Below, piece by piece: positions 1 to 7,310 of a DNA stretch of 45,676 nucleotides. The stretch is from the NCBI RefSeq assembly GCF_900142535.1, contig NZ_FRBE01000023.1, positions 1-45,676 of the forward strand, read 5' to 3'. The stretch is from Fibrobacter sp. UWEL. Lineage in GTDB: Bacteria > Fibrobacterota > Fibrobacteria > Fibrobacterales > Fibrobacteraceae. Numbering within the stretch: the first letter of the stretch is position 1; each line of letters starts with the position of its first letter. A model generated the notes under the pieces. That model was not told the DNA's origin, ran no database searches, and saw only the letters and a list, made by a program, of their open reading frames with translations. Both the position numbers and the translations under genes were made by a program.

Positions 1-42
1 AGGCGCATTTCAGGTTGATTTCGGGTTGCTCTCGGGATGCGC

Positions 43-146
43 GTACATACTAATCCGCTCCGAAGGAGCGTTTAGTATGCATCACCTCAAGATGTTCAAA
101 AATTGGATGCATACTAAACGGGCGAAAACCGCCCGTTAGTATGTAC
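43..146. repeat. Paired-hairpin (BIME-like) intergenic element
   Basis: Four copies of an arm occur in alternating orientation: 43-53, 72-82, 107-117 and 136-146, with the core CATACTAA or its complement TTAGTATG. Adjacent arms close two hairpins, 46-79 and 110-143. The inner stems differ in sequence (CGCTCC/GGAGCG against CGGGCG/CGCCCG) yet both remain paired. The flanking bases also match in pairs: GTAC at the outer ends and GCAT at the inner ends, so larger nested pairings are possible. This resembles the REP/BIME class of palindromic elements; no function is assigned. Confidence 0.8.
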
Positions 147-180
147 TCGCGACGAAAAATGCACTTTCACGCGACGAAAT

Positions 181-218
181 AAAGCCCCGCTCAACCATAA
201 CGTTTGAGCGGGGCTTTT
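181..218. terminator. Bidirectional intrinsic terminator
   Basis: A GC-rich hairpin (GCCCCGCTCAA ... TTGAGCGGGGC) is flanked by A and T runs. It lies just downstream of the minus-strand operon that ends at 259 and can act on both strands. Confidence 0.85.
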
Positions 219-258
219 AAACTCTAGCTTTGTCTGCCTGCGGGGTTTTATTCCCTGT

Positions 259-954
259 TTATTCCCCGTTGATTAGGATCCTGGCGAAGTTGGCGGCTGG
301 GGGGAATTTGTGGTCCGTGTAGGAGAGGGGATCCAGGCGGACTTCATCTGCGGTGGGGAAGGGTTGCATTTCCTTGGGGAGGCTGTTGTTGAAACGTTGG
401 CTTAGCGCCCAGTTTCGTTCCTCGTTATAGATGGCGGTGTATTCTTCCGGAGTTTCCGGGCGGGTGGTGAGGAAGCACCTACTGTATCCGATGTGGTACT
501 TTTCGGGGTCGTTGAGGTACATTTTCAGGGCGCTCAACCCGTTCAGGGAGGATCCTAGGAGAAAAATAAATGACCCCTTGGGAATACTGATGTCCGCAAT
601 GGGGGTGGTCATCTTGAAGGTGTGCAGGTTGTTTTCTGGGGTACGCTGGAATTCCATCTTAAAGGAGCGCCAGCCGAGTTGCATGTCCACTGCACCGGGT
701 ACATATAGCACGTCACTGCGGGCGACGCCCCCGTAGTAGATGGATATGTCGTTGCAAATGGGCTTGCCGTTCAGCAGGTCGCACAAGTTTGTATCCCCCT
801 GGGAAAATGTTGCCTTGGAGGAGGGTGGGTTGTCAAGATGCAGGTCTACCTTGACGGTCCCGTAATGGGTGCCGGGTACGGGGCTGCTGCACTTGTAGCC
901 CCATAGGTCCTTGAACATGGGGATGTCCAGGTTGAGATGGAATGTTGCGTACAT
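259..954 (-). CDS. Hypothetical protein, 231 aa, with shared C-terminal signature
   Basis: I do not recognise a family. The protein is soluble-looking, with no signal peptide or membrane segment. The end of the protein (VRLDPLSYTDH...ILINGE) matches the end of the 409-residue protein at 7311-8540 (VKLDPLTYCDH...YLVNGE), while the rest of the two proteins does not obviously align. The gene begins 13 bases after the stop of the sigma-like gene at 968-1735 and is surely co-transcribed with it from the promoter at 1982-2010. The start is the first ATG of the frame. Function is unknown; its operon position suggests it works with, or is controlled with, the sigma-like protein. Confidence 0.8.
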   Translation of the reverse strand: MYATFHLNLDIPMFKDLWGYKCSSPVPGTHYGTVKVDLHLDNPPSSKATFSQGDTNLCDLLNGKPICNDISIYYGGVARSDVLYVPGAVDMQLGWRSFKMEFQRTPENNLHTFKMTTPIADISIPKGSFIFLLGSSLNGLSALKMYLNDPEKYHIGYSRCFLTTRPETPEEYTAIYNEERNWALSQRFNNSLPKEMQPFPTADEVRLDPLSYTDHKFPPAANFARILINGE

Positions 955-967
955 AGGGACCCTTTGC

Positions 968-1735
968 TTATTCCCCAGTGAGGCCGAGGGCGGCGCGGAA
1001 CTGGTCCTCGTATTCCTGGCCCAGCTGCTCCCTGGATTTCTTTTCGTAGTGATAGCCGCCGTTGCGCTTGGCTTCTTCGCCGTTCATTTCCTTGATGGTG
1101 GCCTTCATCAAGCCCTTGGAAGAGGCTTTTTCCCTAGCGATTTTCACGTAGGTCTGCATATAGACGCGGTTGCCGGGGGTAAGGTCCGGATTGTTGATGG
1201 CCTTGTCGTACAGCTTCTCGATTTCGGCGTCCTTGCGTTCCTGGGCGGCGTTGTCGTGCATCAGTTCTCTGCAGGCCACCACGTCCATGAGGTCGTCGTT
1301 GTTCATGTTTTCCCAATCCATTTCGCTACGGGAGTTCTTGAGGTCGCTCATGGCAATTTCGTGGCTGGTGCGACGCTGTTCGTTTTCCAGGTAGTCCAGG
1401 GCGCGGTGGCTGATGGTATCCAGAAGATACTTCAGGTAAGGCAGCTGGGCTGTCTTGTGCTTTCTTTCTACATCGTATAACTCGATGCAGTGATGGTGAA
1501 TCTGAGCCAGGGGTTCACCATGTTCTTCAAAGTCGATGCCCTTGAAGTTGTAGCTGTGGCCCAGCTTGCTGGGGTAGCGGCCTACGGCGCTGAATGTGTG
1601 TACGTCTTCGACGGGCTTGATGTAGGTGTTGAGCAGATACTTTTCTGCGTTCTTGTCGCCCTTCTTGGCTCTTTCCACCAGAATGGCTTCTGCTTCGGTG
1701 GTCATTCTGATGTCGTGGCCTAATACTTTTATCAT
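968..1735 (-). CDS. Divergent sigma-70-like protein A
   Basis: A 255-residue member of a three-protein family in this window. Residues about 19-38 (LVERAKKGDKNAEKYLLNTY) resemble sigma-70 region 2.1, and residues about 96-118 (LPYLKYLLDTISHRALDYL) resemble the helix around regions 2.3-2.4. Between them is a family-specific insert with H-x2-SA-x-G-x2-P-x-K. The C-terminal helix-turn-helix that would correspond to region 4 is degenerate here compared with copies B and C. I chose the ATG at 1735 over the one at 1792 because an AGGAG sits six bases upstream. It is the first gene of an operon with 259-954, behind a CGATA-type promoter. That it is a true sigma factor is inference; it could be another DNA-binding regulator built on the same fold. 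Confidence 0.75.
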   Translation of the reverse strand: MIKVLGHDIRMTTEAEAILVERAKKGDKNAEKYLLNTYIKPVEDVHTFSAVGRYPSKLGHSYNFKGIDFEEHGEPLAQIHHHCIELYDVERKHKTAQLPYLKYLLDTISHRALDYLENEQRRTSHEIAMSDLKNSRSEMDWENMNNDDLMDVVACRELMHDNAAQERKDAEIEKLYDKAINNPDLTPGNRVYMQTYVKIAREKASSKGLMKATIKEMNGEEAKRNGGYHYEKKSREQLGQEYEDQFRAALGLTGE

Positions 1736-1792
1736 TTCTATCTCCTGTAAACTTGTGGGCATTTTCCGAGTAAAGACGGGAGGGGCCTGCAC

Positions 1793-2083
1793 TCGATAGT
1801 TGCTTTAATCGAGCTTGAAAAAACACACGTACTCTCGTACGTTCCCTCCGGCATTTTTTAAGTGCCTTGCGCCATTGCTGACGGATTATGTCCGGGGCGA
1901 GTTGCCCCACACTACAATTATAGTATAGAACGGCTGTCAGGAAATGACATTTTTCAATACCACTCTTGCGGTGTATAATATCTTATCGCCTCTACGGCGA
2001 AAAGTGTCAAAACTTTTTGCAACTTTTTTTGACAAAATGGAACGGCAGGTTGCTTAAGCAGCCTTATGCAGCTTTATGCGAGT
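1793..2083. other. Intergenic leader between sigma-like genes B and A
   Basis: No gene is visible. The stretch holds the CGATA promoter (1982-2010), the long leader of sigma-like A, and, next to the stop of sigma-like B, three imperfect copies of TTATGC(A/G) at about 2054-2090 that on the minus strand give repeated in-line TAA-containing units. Confidence 0.5.
1982..2010 (-). promoter_or_regulatory. CGATA-type promoter of the sigma-like A operon
   Basis: On the minus strand there is TTGACA (2005-2010), 17 bases, then GATAAG (1982-1987) preceded by GC. The leader to the ATG at 1735 is about 240 bases and contains a short perfect hairpin at 1827-1842. This is one of seven promoters in the left region with the same layout. 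Confidence 0.7.
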
Positions 2084-2833
2084 TTATGCAGCCTGGAAGA
2101 GCAGGTCCTGGATGGCGTCCTGCTCGTCGCTGGAGAAGGCGTCCCTTGCTTCGCCGAAATCGTAATAGACCGAACCGGTCTTCACGTCCAGCTTCTTGGC
2201 CAGGTGGGCAACGACGGGCTTGCCCTTTTCGGCTTCCTTGAGGTAGGCCTGGCAGGTGTTTCCTGCGCGGGTGCCCTTCAGGCGGGCCAGTGCTTCGCGC
2301 TTTGCAGCGCGAATTTTGCTCTGGTGGCGTTCTACGGCGTCTCCGTCGTAAATCATGCCTTCATCGACATAGCAGTTAGACGCCCTGGAGGCGTCTTCGT
2401 CGTGGTTGACGTTTGTGACCTTGCCGCTGTTGCGGTAGCCGTATTCGGTAACGCTTCTGGAAGTCAGGGTTTTGTCCTGTTCTTCCTTCTGCTTTTCTAC
2501 GGCATCCAAGGCGCGGTAGCAGATTTCACTCTGCAGGTGAGTGTAGAAGGGATGGTTCCCTGTGGAGGCCTTCGCAATGTCGAAGCTCTTCAGAGCGTTG
2601 CGGAAAATCTCATCAAAGAGCTTTCCGGAATACTCGTCGTAACGCTTCCCGTTGGGGTTGAAGGTCTTATTGAACTTAGCGGGGAATTGTCCCATTGCGC
2701 TATGAACATGTGCAGAAATAATGCGGTCATGGTATCCCATGTAGAGGTCGTTGTAGGCAAGGGGATCGCCTGCAAGTGCCTTCTGGACGAGGGACAGCTC
2801 CTGACTGCGTGTAAAAGGCCAAGGATTAATCAT
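2084..2833 (-). CDS. Divergent sigma-70-like protein B
   Basis: 249 residues, paralogous to the proteins at 968-1735 and 13871-14653. Residues about 11-35 (ELSLVQKALAGDPLAYNDLY) resemble sigma-70 region 2.1, followed by the family insert H-x2-SA-x-G-x2-P-x-K and a FN-x-NG motif. The stretch HPFYTHLQSEICYRALDAV matches the second conserved block. A C-terminal helix-turn-helix (VVAHLAKKLDVKTGSVYYDF, about 207-226) resembles region 4.2. AAAGGA lies about ten bases before the ATG. No CGATA promoter is visible upstream, so it may be regulated differently from copy A. A role as an alternative sigma factor is inferred from fold-like motifs only. Confidence 0.78.
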   Translation of the reverse strand: MINPWPFTRSQELSLVQKALAGDPLAYNDLYMGYHDRIISAHVHSAMGQFPAKFNKTFNPNGKRYDEYSGKLFDEIFRNALKSFDIAKASTGNHPFYTHLQSEICYRALDAVEKQKEEQDKTLTSRSVTEYGYRNSGKVTNVNHDEDASRASNCYVDEGMIYDGDAVERHQSKIRAAKREALARLKGTRAGNTCQAYLKEAEKGKPVVAHLAKKLDVKTGSVYYDFGEARDAFSSDEQDAIQDLLFQAA

Positions 2834-3369
2834 TCCTTAGGAATCCTTTGACATATAGTCTTAAAATTTGGGGAGTTTGATTAGCGGTCTTCTGTTTGAA
2901 GGACCGGCCAATCGTTTTTGAATCATTTCGAAAAAATGAAATAAATCGAAAAGTAAATACTACAGTATCACTAAATCAAATAGCAGGCACCCCGCATATA
3001 ATCAGGGTGAAGTGATTCGACTGGCGGAATTGCCAGCGAATGTGCGAATAGGGCAAAGCCCGTATAACAAGTGCAACAATAGAATAGATAGATTGACTGT
3101 CTTCTGCCGTTCCGAATTGTCAAGTTGCTGACCCGCTCAAGGGCGGAATCGTTTGATGGATACAAATTTATGAAAGTTTATTAACGAGAAGGGATGTGAT
3201 TTGAAAGTTTTTTTGGTTTTTTGTGTAGAAAATCCTAAAATATGGGATTTTTGTATTTCAACATAGTGTTTTTGGAGTGTGTTTCTTAAAATTATTAATT
3301 ATTTAATAAAAATACTTGCGGATAGGACCTTCGGAATATTATATTTATGATGAAAGGAAAAGGGTTTTT
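2834..3369. other. Intergenic region with GC-richer structured patch
   Basis: No convincing gene. The flanks are AT-rich; the middle (about 3000-3160) is richer in GC and contains several small hairpins, for example CTGGC...GCCAG near 3020, GGGCAAAGCCC near 3050 and CCCGCTCAAGGGCGG near 3132. It could be a small structured RNA or a decayed gene; I cannot match it to a known RNA family. The last 60 bases carry the promoter of the toxin-antitoxin operon. Confidence 0.4.
3316..3344 (+). promoter_or_regulatory. Putative promoter of the toxin-antitoxin-chaperone operon
   Basis: TTGCGG (3316-3321) is followed after 15-17 bases by overlapping TATTAT/ATTATA/TTATAT candidates (3337-3344). An AT-rich near-palindrome lies just upstream (about 3285-3310), a plausible operator for autoregulation. 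Confidence 0.4.
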
Positions 3370-3648
3370 ATGGCTACTTCAAAGGTTTATAGTGTTAGTG
3401 TCCCCGAAGAGTTGGTGCCCGTCGTGGAAGAAATCAAGACGCGCAAGGATGGCCTTTCGGGGTGGTTTCAGGAAAAGGTGAAGCAGGATTCGTCTGCCGG
3501 CGACTTGGATGTGGTTGAATCGACCCTGAAGGAAGTCAACGAAAAGATGGAATTTGTGGTGCGTGCTCTTGCCCGTATGAAGGCTGCCGAGAAGCAGGAA
3601 TCTGTGGCGAGCAAGTTCAATTTTGACGATAACGAGACGTTTGAATGA
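3370..3648 (+). CDS. Small ribbon-helix-helix-like protein, first gene of the TAC operon
   Basis: 92 residues starting MATSKVYSVSVPEEL, with AAAGGAAAAGGG just upstream; this ATG is preferred over the TTG at 3316, which falls in the promoter. Residues 4-38 have the pattern of a ribbon-helix-helix DNA-binding domain: a short alternating strand, then helix A (VPVVEEIKTRKD) and helix B (GLSGWFQEKVKQ). The remainder is helical and acidic at the end. Its stop overlaps the ATG of the toxin gene by four bases (ATGA). Classical HigBA-SecB operons do not start with such a gene, so it may be an extra antitoxin or repressor. The family call is by pattern only. Confidence 0.65.
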   Translation: MATSKVYSVSVPEELVPVVEEIKTRKDGLSGWFQEKVKQDSSAGDLDVVESTLKEVNEKMEFVVRALARMKAAEKQESVASKFNFDDNETFE

Positions 3649-4052
3649 TTGTCAAGTTCTTCTGCGACAAGGCTAATGATAGAGGTATCCGCATCAGTGA
3701 AGACTGTTTCGGTGACGTGGCCAGTGGGTTGCAAGAATTGGCCCGTACGCAGAAGGAATTGTGGCTCAGGGTTTGTGCGTTCCTTAAGAATCTCGCGTCG
3801 ATTGAAACCGTAGATGGATTGCCTTGCTATGTTGAGCGGCTGGAACAGGAACGGTCGAAGGGCTCCCTGTATGTGATGCAGGTGCCTAAAACTCGTCAGG
3901 GTGGATGTTTTTGCATTTACTTCTGCAAGTACCAGGAAAGGGATGACTCCGTGGTATTCCTGTGCTCGGAATTGAAACAGGGCCGCCTGAAAAATATGAA
4001 CCGTGCAAAGCAACTGCTAAACGAGTATTGCAAAATGGTAAAGGGAAAATAA
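3645..4052 (+). CDS. RelE/HigB-superfamily toxin (putative mRNA interferase)
   Basis: 135 residues. The second half (LYVMQVPKTRQGGCFCIYFC, then a strand and a helix ending NRAKQLLNEY) fits the RelE/HigB/Gp49-like toxin pattern, in which basic residues on the sheet cut ribosome-bound mRNA. The gene overlaps its upstream neighbour by ATGA and its downstream HigA-like neighbour by TAATG, so translation is tightly coupled. The order toxin then antitoxin is the HigBA order. Specific catalytic residues cannot be assigned by eye because this superfamily is divergent. Confidence 0.7.
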   Translation: MIVKFFCDKANDRGIRISEDCFGDVASGLQELARTQKELWLRVCAFLKNLASIETVDGLPCYVERLEQERSKGSLYVMQVPKTRQGGCFCIYFCKYQERDDSVVFLCSELKQGRLKNMNRAKQLLNEYCKMVKGK

Positions 4053-4477
4053 TGCCGTCAAACATCGCAACGTATATTGAATCGATGGCTTGCGAGGCGG
4101 GCCATAAGGAATATCTGGAGCAGTTCGAGGCTCTGGCGACGTTCCTGAATGAGATCGATTTTTTGAAATCGGAGCTGGAGTTGACTCAGCGGGCCTTGGC
4201 CGAAAAATGCGGGATGACCACGAGCAAGGTGTCGCGCTTGCTGACGGTGCAGCCCAACTTGACTTACGAGCAGATGAGCGCCCTTGCCAGAGGTGTAGGG
4301 GGCGAACTGAGAATCACTGCGTTTGGAGATTATACCGCGGTGGTTCCAAAAGACTTGCATTCCACTATTGTGGAGAATGCGAAAAAGCGAAAGCAGGACG
4401 TTCAAGAATACTTGCAAAAGGCCCTGCGAGAAAAAATTGTCAGTGATTCAAAGGAACGTGCATACGTCACGTTGTAG
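4052..4477 (+). CDS. HigA-like XRE-family antitoxin with C-terminal extension
   Basis: 141 residues. A Cro/C1-type helix-turn-helix is clear (LTQRALAEKCGMTTSKVSRL, about residues 45-64). It is followed by about 55 residues (GDYTAVVPKDLHSTI onward) ending RAYVTL. In toxin-antitoxin-chaperone modules the antitoxin carries a C-terminal chaperone addiction segment that a SecB-like chaperone must bind; this extension is in the right place for such a segment, which is inference. The ATG overlaps the toxin stop (TAATG) and the SecB-like gene follows directly. It probably neutralises the toxin at 3645-4052 and represses the operon. Confidence 0.75.
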   Translation: MPSNIATYIESMACEAGHKEYLEQFEALATFLNEIDFLKSELELTQRALAEKCGMTTSKVSRLLTVQPNLTYEQMSALARGVGGELRITAFGDYTAVVPKDLHSTIVENAKKRKQDVQEYLQKALREKIVSDSKERAYVTL

Positions 4478-4488
4478 GGAGAATGATT

Positions 4489-4986
4489 ATGTCGAAAAAT
4501 TCGGATAAGTTACTGAAGTTGCTGGAAATCAACGATGTTCGCTTTATTGATTCCCATGAGTCCCTGCTTTCTATGGATGGCTGGTCTGGGGAAGATGATA
4601 AGGTGAACTTGAATAATTCTGTTGCTGTCGCCCGTGACGATCCGGAACGGAGGGGGGAATTTTTTGTGGTTCATGCCCGTTATGAAATGACGTTCTCGGA
4701 AAAGCAGAAGGATGGCGAGGAATCTAAGGATTTCTTTAAGGCTGTGTATATTCTGGAAGTGGTTTTTAAAAGCAAAAAGCCAGAGGAAGTGCTCAAGCTG
4801 CTTGAAGATGAAGAACTCAAAAAGTTCTTCTTCAAGAAACAACTCAATCACACCCTCTGGCCTATATTGCGAGCAAGGATTATGAATGCGTTTAGCAATC
4901 ACTCCCTGAAACCCCTTGTGCTCCCCTGGCTTAAACCCCTGAAAGAATCAGGGGAGAAGTCTTCTACTTCGCCCAAATCAGAATAG
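4489..4986 (+). CDS. SecB-like chaperone of a toxin-antitoxin-chaperone (TAC) module
   Basis: 165 residues, close to the length of SecB (about 155). The region LWPILRARIMNAF (about 125-137), followed by a short loop and LVLPWLKPL, matches the conserved SecB C-terminal block (E. coli LFPYARECISSL...LNLAPVNF). The middle has the alternating strands of SecB. ATG 4489 is preferred over 4483 for its spacing to AGGGAG. It is the last gene of the operon with the toxin and antitoxin, the arrangement known for Rv1955-Rv1957 of M. tuberculosis, where the chaperone protects the antitoxin. The 3' end overlaps the convergent DUF262 gene by 23 bases; a CCCCTG...CAGGGG hairpin lies at about 4936-4956. Confidence 0.75.
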   Translation: MSKNSDKLLKLLEINDVRFIDSHESLLSMDGWSGEDDKVNLNNSVAVARDDPERRGEFFVVHARYEMTFSEKQKDGEESKDFFKAVYILEVVFKSKKPEEVLKLLEDEELKKFFFKKQLNHTLWPILRARIMNAFSNHSLKPLVLPWLKPLKESGEKSSTSPKSE

Positions 4987-6628
4987 CCAGCTGGCTCAGG
5001 GCTTCCTGGCGCTTGTTGATGGATTCGGGATTCCAATCGCCAAGGACCAGATAGTTCTTGATTTCCTTGTTGGGCGCAATCTGGGAAGCGTCATAATAGG
5101 GCAGCTTCGTAGCGATAGGCTCGTTGGAGTTGCCACTCAGGGAATTATCCAGCAGGCACAAGTTGCCCAAGCGCCACAGGTAATCCGCGTGGATGTCAGC
5201 AGTAACCTGCCACTTGGAATTGTCTTCCGGCATGATGAACTCAATGTAGGCTTCGTGCTTATCCAGGTTGAGAGTGCTGGTAGGTGCCAAGCGCTTATGG
5301 ACCTTACGGAAGATGTAGCGGACGGCTTCCTTGGAGGCCTTGGTTCCGGACCAAATCTTGAATGCTTCCTGGAAGACGTTGTCGTCTACCATGCCACCCT
5401 TAATCATGTTGCAGATGTCGGCAACAGAAGACAGGGTCTCGTTATAGATATCGTTTGCGATACCTGCAAAGAAGACTTCGGCGCTGTTGGCGGTGTTCCC
5501 GCAGATAGTGAAATTACGGAACACGTAGGTTTCGATACAGCTCACGACCTTGGCCATGTCCTGTTCCGTGAAGTTGTCGCAGCGATTCATGGCAATGACT
5601 ACCGGATAGAAGGTAGTTGCCTTCAGAGCCTTCAGGGCAATGAGAGAGTTGACCAGGTCCTGGTCGGCAAAGGTGGGGGCGTCCTGAGGCTGACTGATGT
5701 TGCGGTAAAACTCAGCGTTTGCTTCAAGACTTTCAAGGAAAGCTCTGGTGCTCAGAGGGGTGGTAATGGTGTTGCTGATCTTCTTGTACAGGTACTTTTC
5801 GTTACAGATAGGCCAGGCGGAATTCCAAAATGCACGGATGTACTTGGTGGGATCGCACTTGTCCAGCTTGTTAATCATGGAGTTCCACAGATTCAGCGGG
5901 GTGTCCACATCCTGAGGATCCTGGCTGAGGATGTAATTCTTCAGCAGGTCGGCGGTTTCCAGCTCCTGGCCACGAGCGTTGAGTGTTTCGAAGATGACGA
6001 AAGCTTCTTCCAGCTTGGTGGCTTCCATGTACAGCACCTTGAAGAGCTTGGTAAAGGCGTCAAACAGGGCGTTCAGAATGTCCAGCTTGTCGCTGTCACT
6101 CTTGCCGTTCAGAAGTTCATGGATTTTACCGTCCAGGAAGACGTAGGCCTTACGGAGGCGTTCGTGGGACTTGTTGTTGCTCTTGCTGCAGTCCTGAGGC
6201 AAGTGGGTGAGGATTTGGTCAACGAAGTAATCGTTGTCGGCTTCGCCCAGAATCAGATGGCGGCGACCCGTGCGGCCGATGTACTTGCTTTCGATGTCGA
6301 TGGCCTGATTGTTGGCGTCTTCATCCTTGCTGGATTCGTACAGGCTCTGGTAATGAGTCTGGAGGGCGCGAAGGAGGATCATGGACGTGGTGGTGCGCTG
6401 CTGACCATCGATAATCCACTTCTTGCGTTCTTCGGTGCTTTCGTGAACCACGACCTGACCGAAGAAGTGGATGTTGTTGTCCTCGTCTTCCATAGTTTCA
6501 ACGATGTCGCTCCAGAAATCGTCAAGGCTGTCCTTTTCCCAGGAGTAGGCACGCTGGTAATTAGGGATGGAGTATTCCTGAGAGAGGAACAGATGCATGG
6601 GGCTGATAGTAGAGTTCTGAAGTGCCAT
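4964..6628 (-). CDS. DUF262/DUF1524 (GmrSD-like) protein with altered nuclease motif
   Basis: 554 residues. The N-terminus carries the DUF262 signatures: IPNYQRAYSWE (about 21-31) and IIDGQQRTTT (about 73-82), a ParB-like nucleotide-binding fold found in GmrS and in many antiphage proteins. The C-terminus has the DUF1524 layout: IEFIMPED, then LGNLCLLDNSLSGNSN and a K-x3-Y region. Family members normally read EHIMPQ at the first motif; here the histidine is phenylalanine (codon TTC), so the His-Me-type nuclease may be inactive. AGGAG precedes the ATG. It is transcribed from a CGATA promoter at 6702-6730. A defence or regulatory role is possible. Confidence 0.85.
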   Translation of the reverse strand: MALQNSTISPMHLFLSQEYSIPNYQRAYSWEKDSLDDFWSDIVETMEDEDNNIHFFGQVVVHESTEERKKWIIDGQQRTTTSMILLRALQTHYQSLYESSKDEDANNQAIDIESKYIGRTGRRHLILGEADNDYFVDQILTHLPQDCSKSNNKSHERLRKAYVFLDGKIHELLNGKSDSDKLDILNALFDAFTKLFKVLYMEATKLEEAFVIFETLNARGQELETADLLKNYILSQDPQDVDTPLNLWNSMINKLDKCDPTKYIRAFWNSAWPICNEKYLYKKISNTITTPLSTRAFLESLEANAEFYRNISQPQDAPTFADQDLVNSLIALKALKATTFYPVVIAMNRCDNFTEQDMAKVVSCIETYVFRNFTICGNTANSAEVFFAGIANDIYNETLSSVADICNMIKGGMVDDNVFQEAFKIWSGTKASKEAVRYIFRKVHKRLAPTSTLNLDKHEAYIEFIMPEDNSKWQVTADIHADYLWRLGNLCLLDNSLSGNSNEPIATKLPYYDASQIAPNKEIKNYLVLGDWNPESINKRQEALSQLAILIWAK

Positions 6629-6701
6629 TAGGCATTTTCTCCTATTTCAGTTTTCTTTTTCGTTATGAATTTCTTTGGGGCTTTGTTGCCCTTACATTCT
6701 T

Positions 6702-6730
6702 TTTATCGGGAAAACGGAGCGAAGTGTCAT
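6702..6730 (-). promoter_or_regulatory. CGATA-type promoter of the DUF262 gene
   Basis: On the minus strand there is ATGACA (6725-6730), 17 bases, then CC-GATAAA (-10 at 6702-6707). It is divergent from the promoter at 6764-6793 in the same intergenic space. Confidence 0.65.
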
Positions 6731-6763
6731 CAAAAAAAACAAAAATTTTTTGAAAGGTTTTTG

Positions 6764-6793
6764 TTGACACTTTGTAGTGCTTAAGTCGATAAT
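6764..6793 (+). promoter_or_regulatory. CGATA-type promoter of the 144-aa membrane protein gene
   Basis: TTGACA (6764-6769), 18 bases, then TC-GATAAT (-10 at 6788-6793), followed by a strong AGGAGG ribosome binding site at 6811. Confidence 0.7.
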
Positions 6794-6821
6794 AGATGTG
6801 TTGAACTCATAGGAGGCCTTT

Positions 6822-7256
6822 ATGGCGAAAGTGTTAATCTTCCTGCATATCATTGCAACGTACTTTGTCTGGCTCTATTATGAATGGGGCAAGGACTTGT
6901 TCAAGACTGTTTACCACTGGCTGTGTATTATCTTGCCGGTTAACGAAACTGTAGTTGCCGGTGGTATAGTTGGCTTGGCGTTTGGTATTGTGGTGACAGG
7001 CTTCGCCTTTTGTGTAGGTAAAGATGGCTGGTTGCTGGGGACTATTTTAATGTGTGTGGGGTTCCTGCTGTTGTCCGGTGTATTGCGTGCGGGCAAGTGC
7101 GTTCTTGGCCCTGGATGCCACGCCGCGTTTATGTCTTGCTTTGTGGTGATTGGAACGCTTCACTTTATCGCCACACGACTTCCGTCCAGCGAGGGCGAGG
7201 ACCGCACCAACGATGGTAAAGACGCAAGTACTAGTGAGGACGAAAAACACGAGTAG
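6822..7256 (+). CDS. Small integral membrane protein
   Basis: 144 residues with three or four hydrophobic segments (about 3-20, 44-67, 70-86 and 98-114) and a hydrophilic, acidic tail rich in Glu, Asp and Ser. AGGAGG stands five bases before the ATG. No family is recognised. It lies between two CGATA promoters and is followed by the 409-residue unknown protein, which has its own promoter. The tail probably faces the cytoplasm, but topology cannot be settled by reading. Confidence 0.7.
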   Translation: MAKVLIFLHIIATYFVWLYYEWGKDLFKTVYHWLCIILPVNETVVAGGIVGLAFGIVVTGFAFCVGKDGWLLGTILMCVGFLLLSGVLRAGKCVLGPGCHAAFMSCFVVIGTLHFIATRLPSSEGEDRTNDGKDASTSEDEKHE

Positions 7257-7275
7257 TTTTTTTACACTCGCTTTG

Positions 7276-7304
7276 TTGACAGGCGGGGTAAAATCACCGA
7301 TAGA
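7276..7304 (+). promoter_or_regulatory. CGATA-type promoter, leaderless for the 409-aa gene
   Basis: TTGACA (7276-7281), 17 bases, then CC-GATAGA (-10 at 7299-7304). Only six bases separate the -10 from the ATG at 7311, so transcription should start at or next to the start codon. Confidence 0.65.
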
Positions 7305-7310
7305 GTATGT

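Noticed and set aside
3005-3160. tmRNA-like start (GATTCGACT) in the spacer before the TAC operon
   Set aside because: No matching 3' end with CCA, no tag frame and no tRNA-like fold could be found.
2971-3165. 64-aa minus-strand frame in the spacer before the TAC operon
   Set aside because: No ribosome binding site and no protein-like pattern; it covers the hairpin-rich patch.
5189-6631. Long plus-strand frame (480 aa) opposite the DUF262 gene
   Set aside because: It is the antisense of a gene with clear family motifs; its protein is low-complexity Val/Gly-rich and has no homology-like features.
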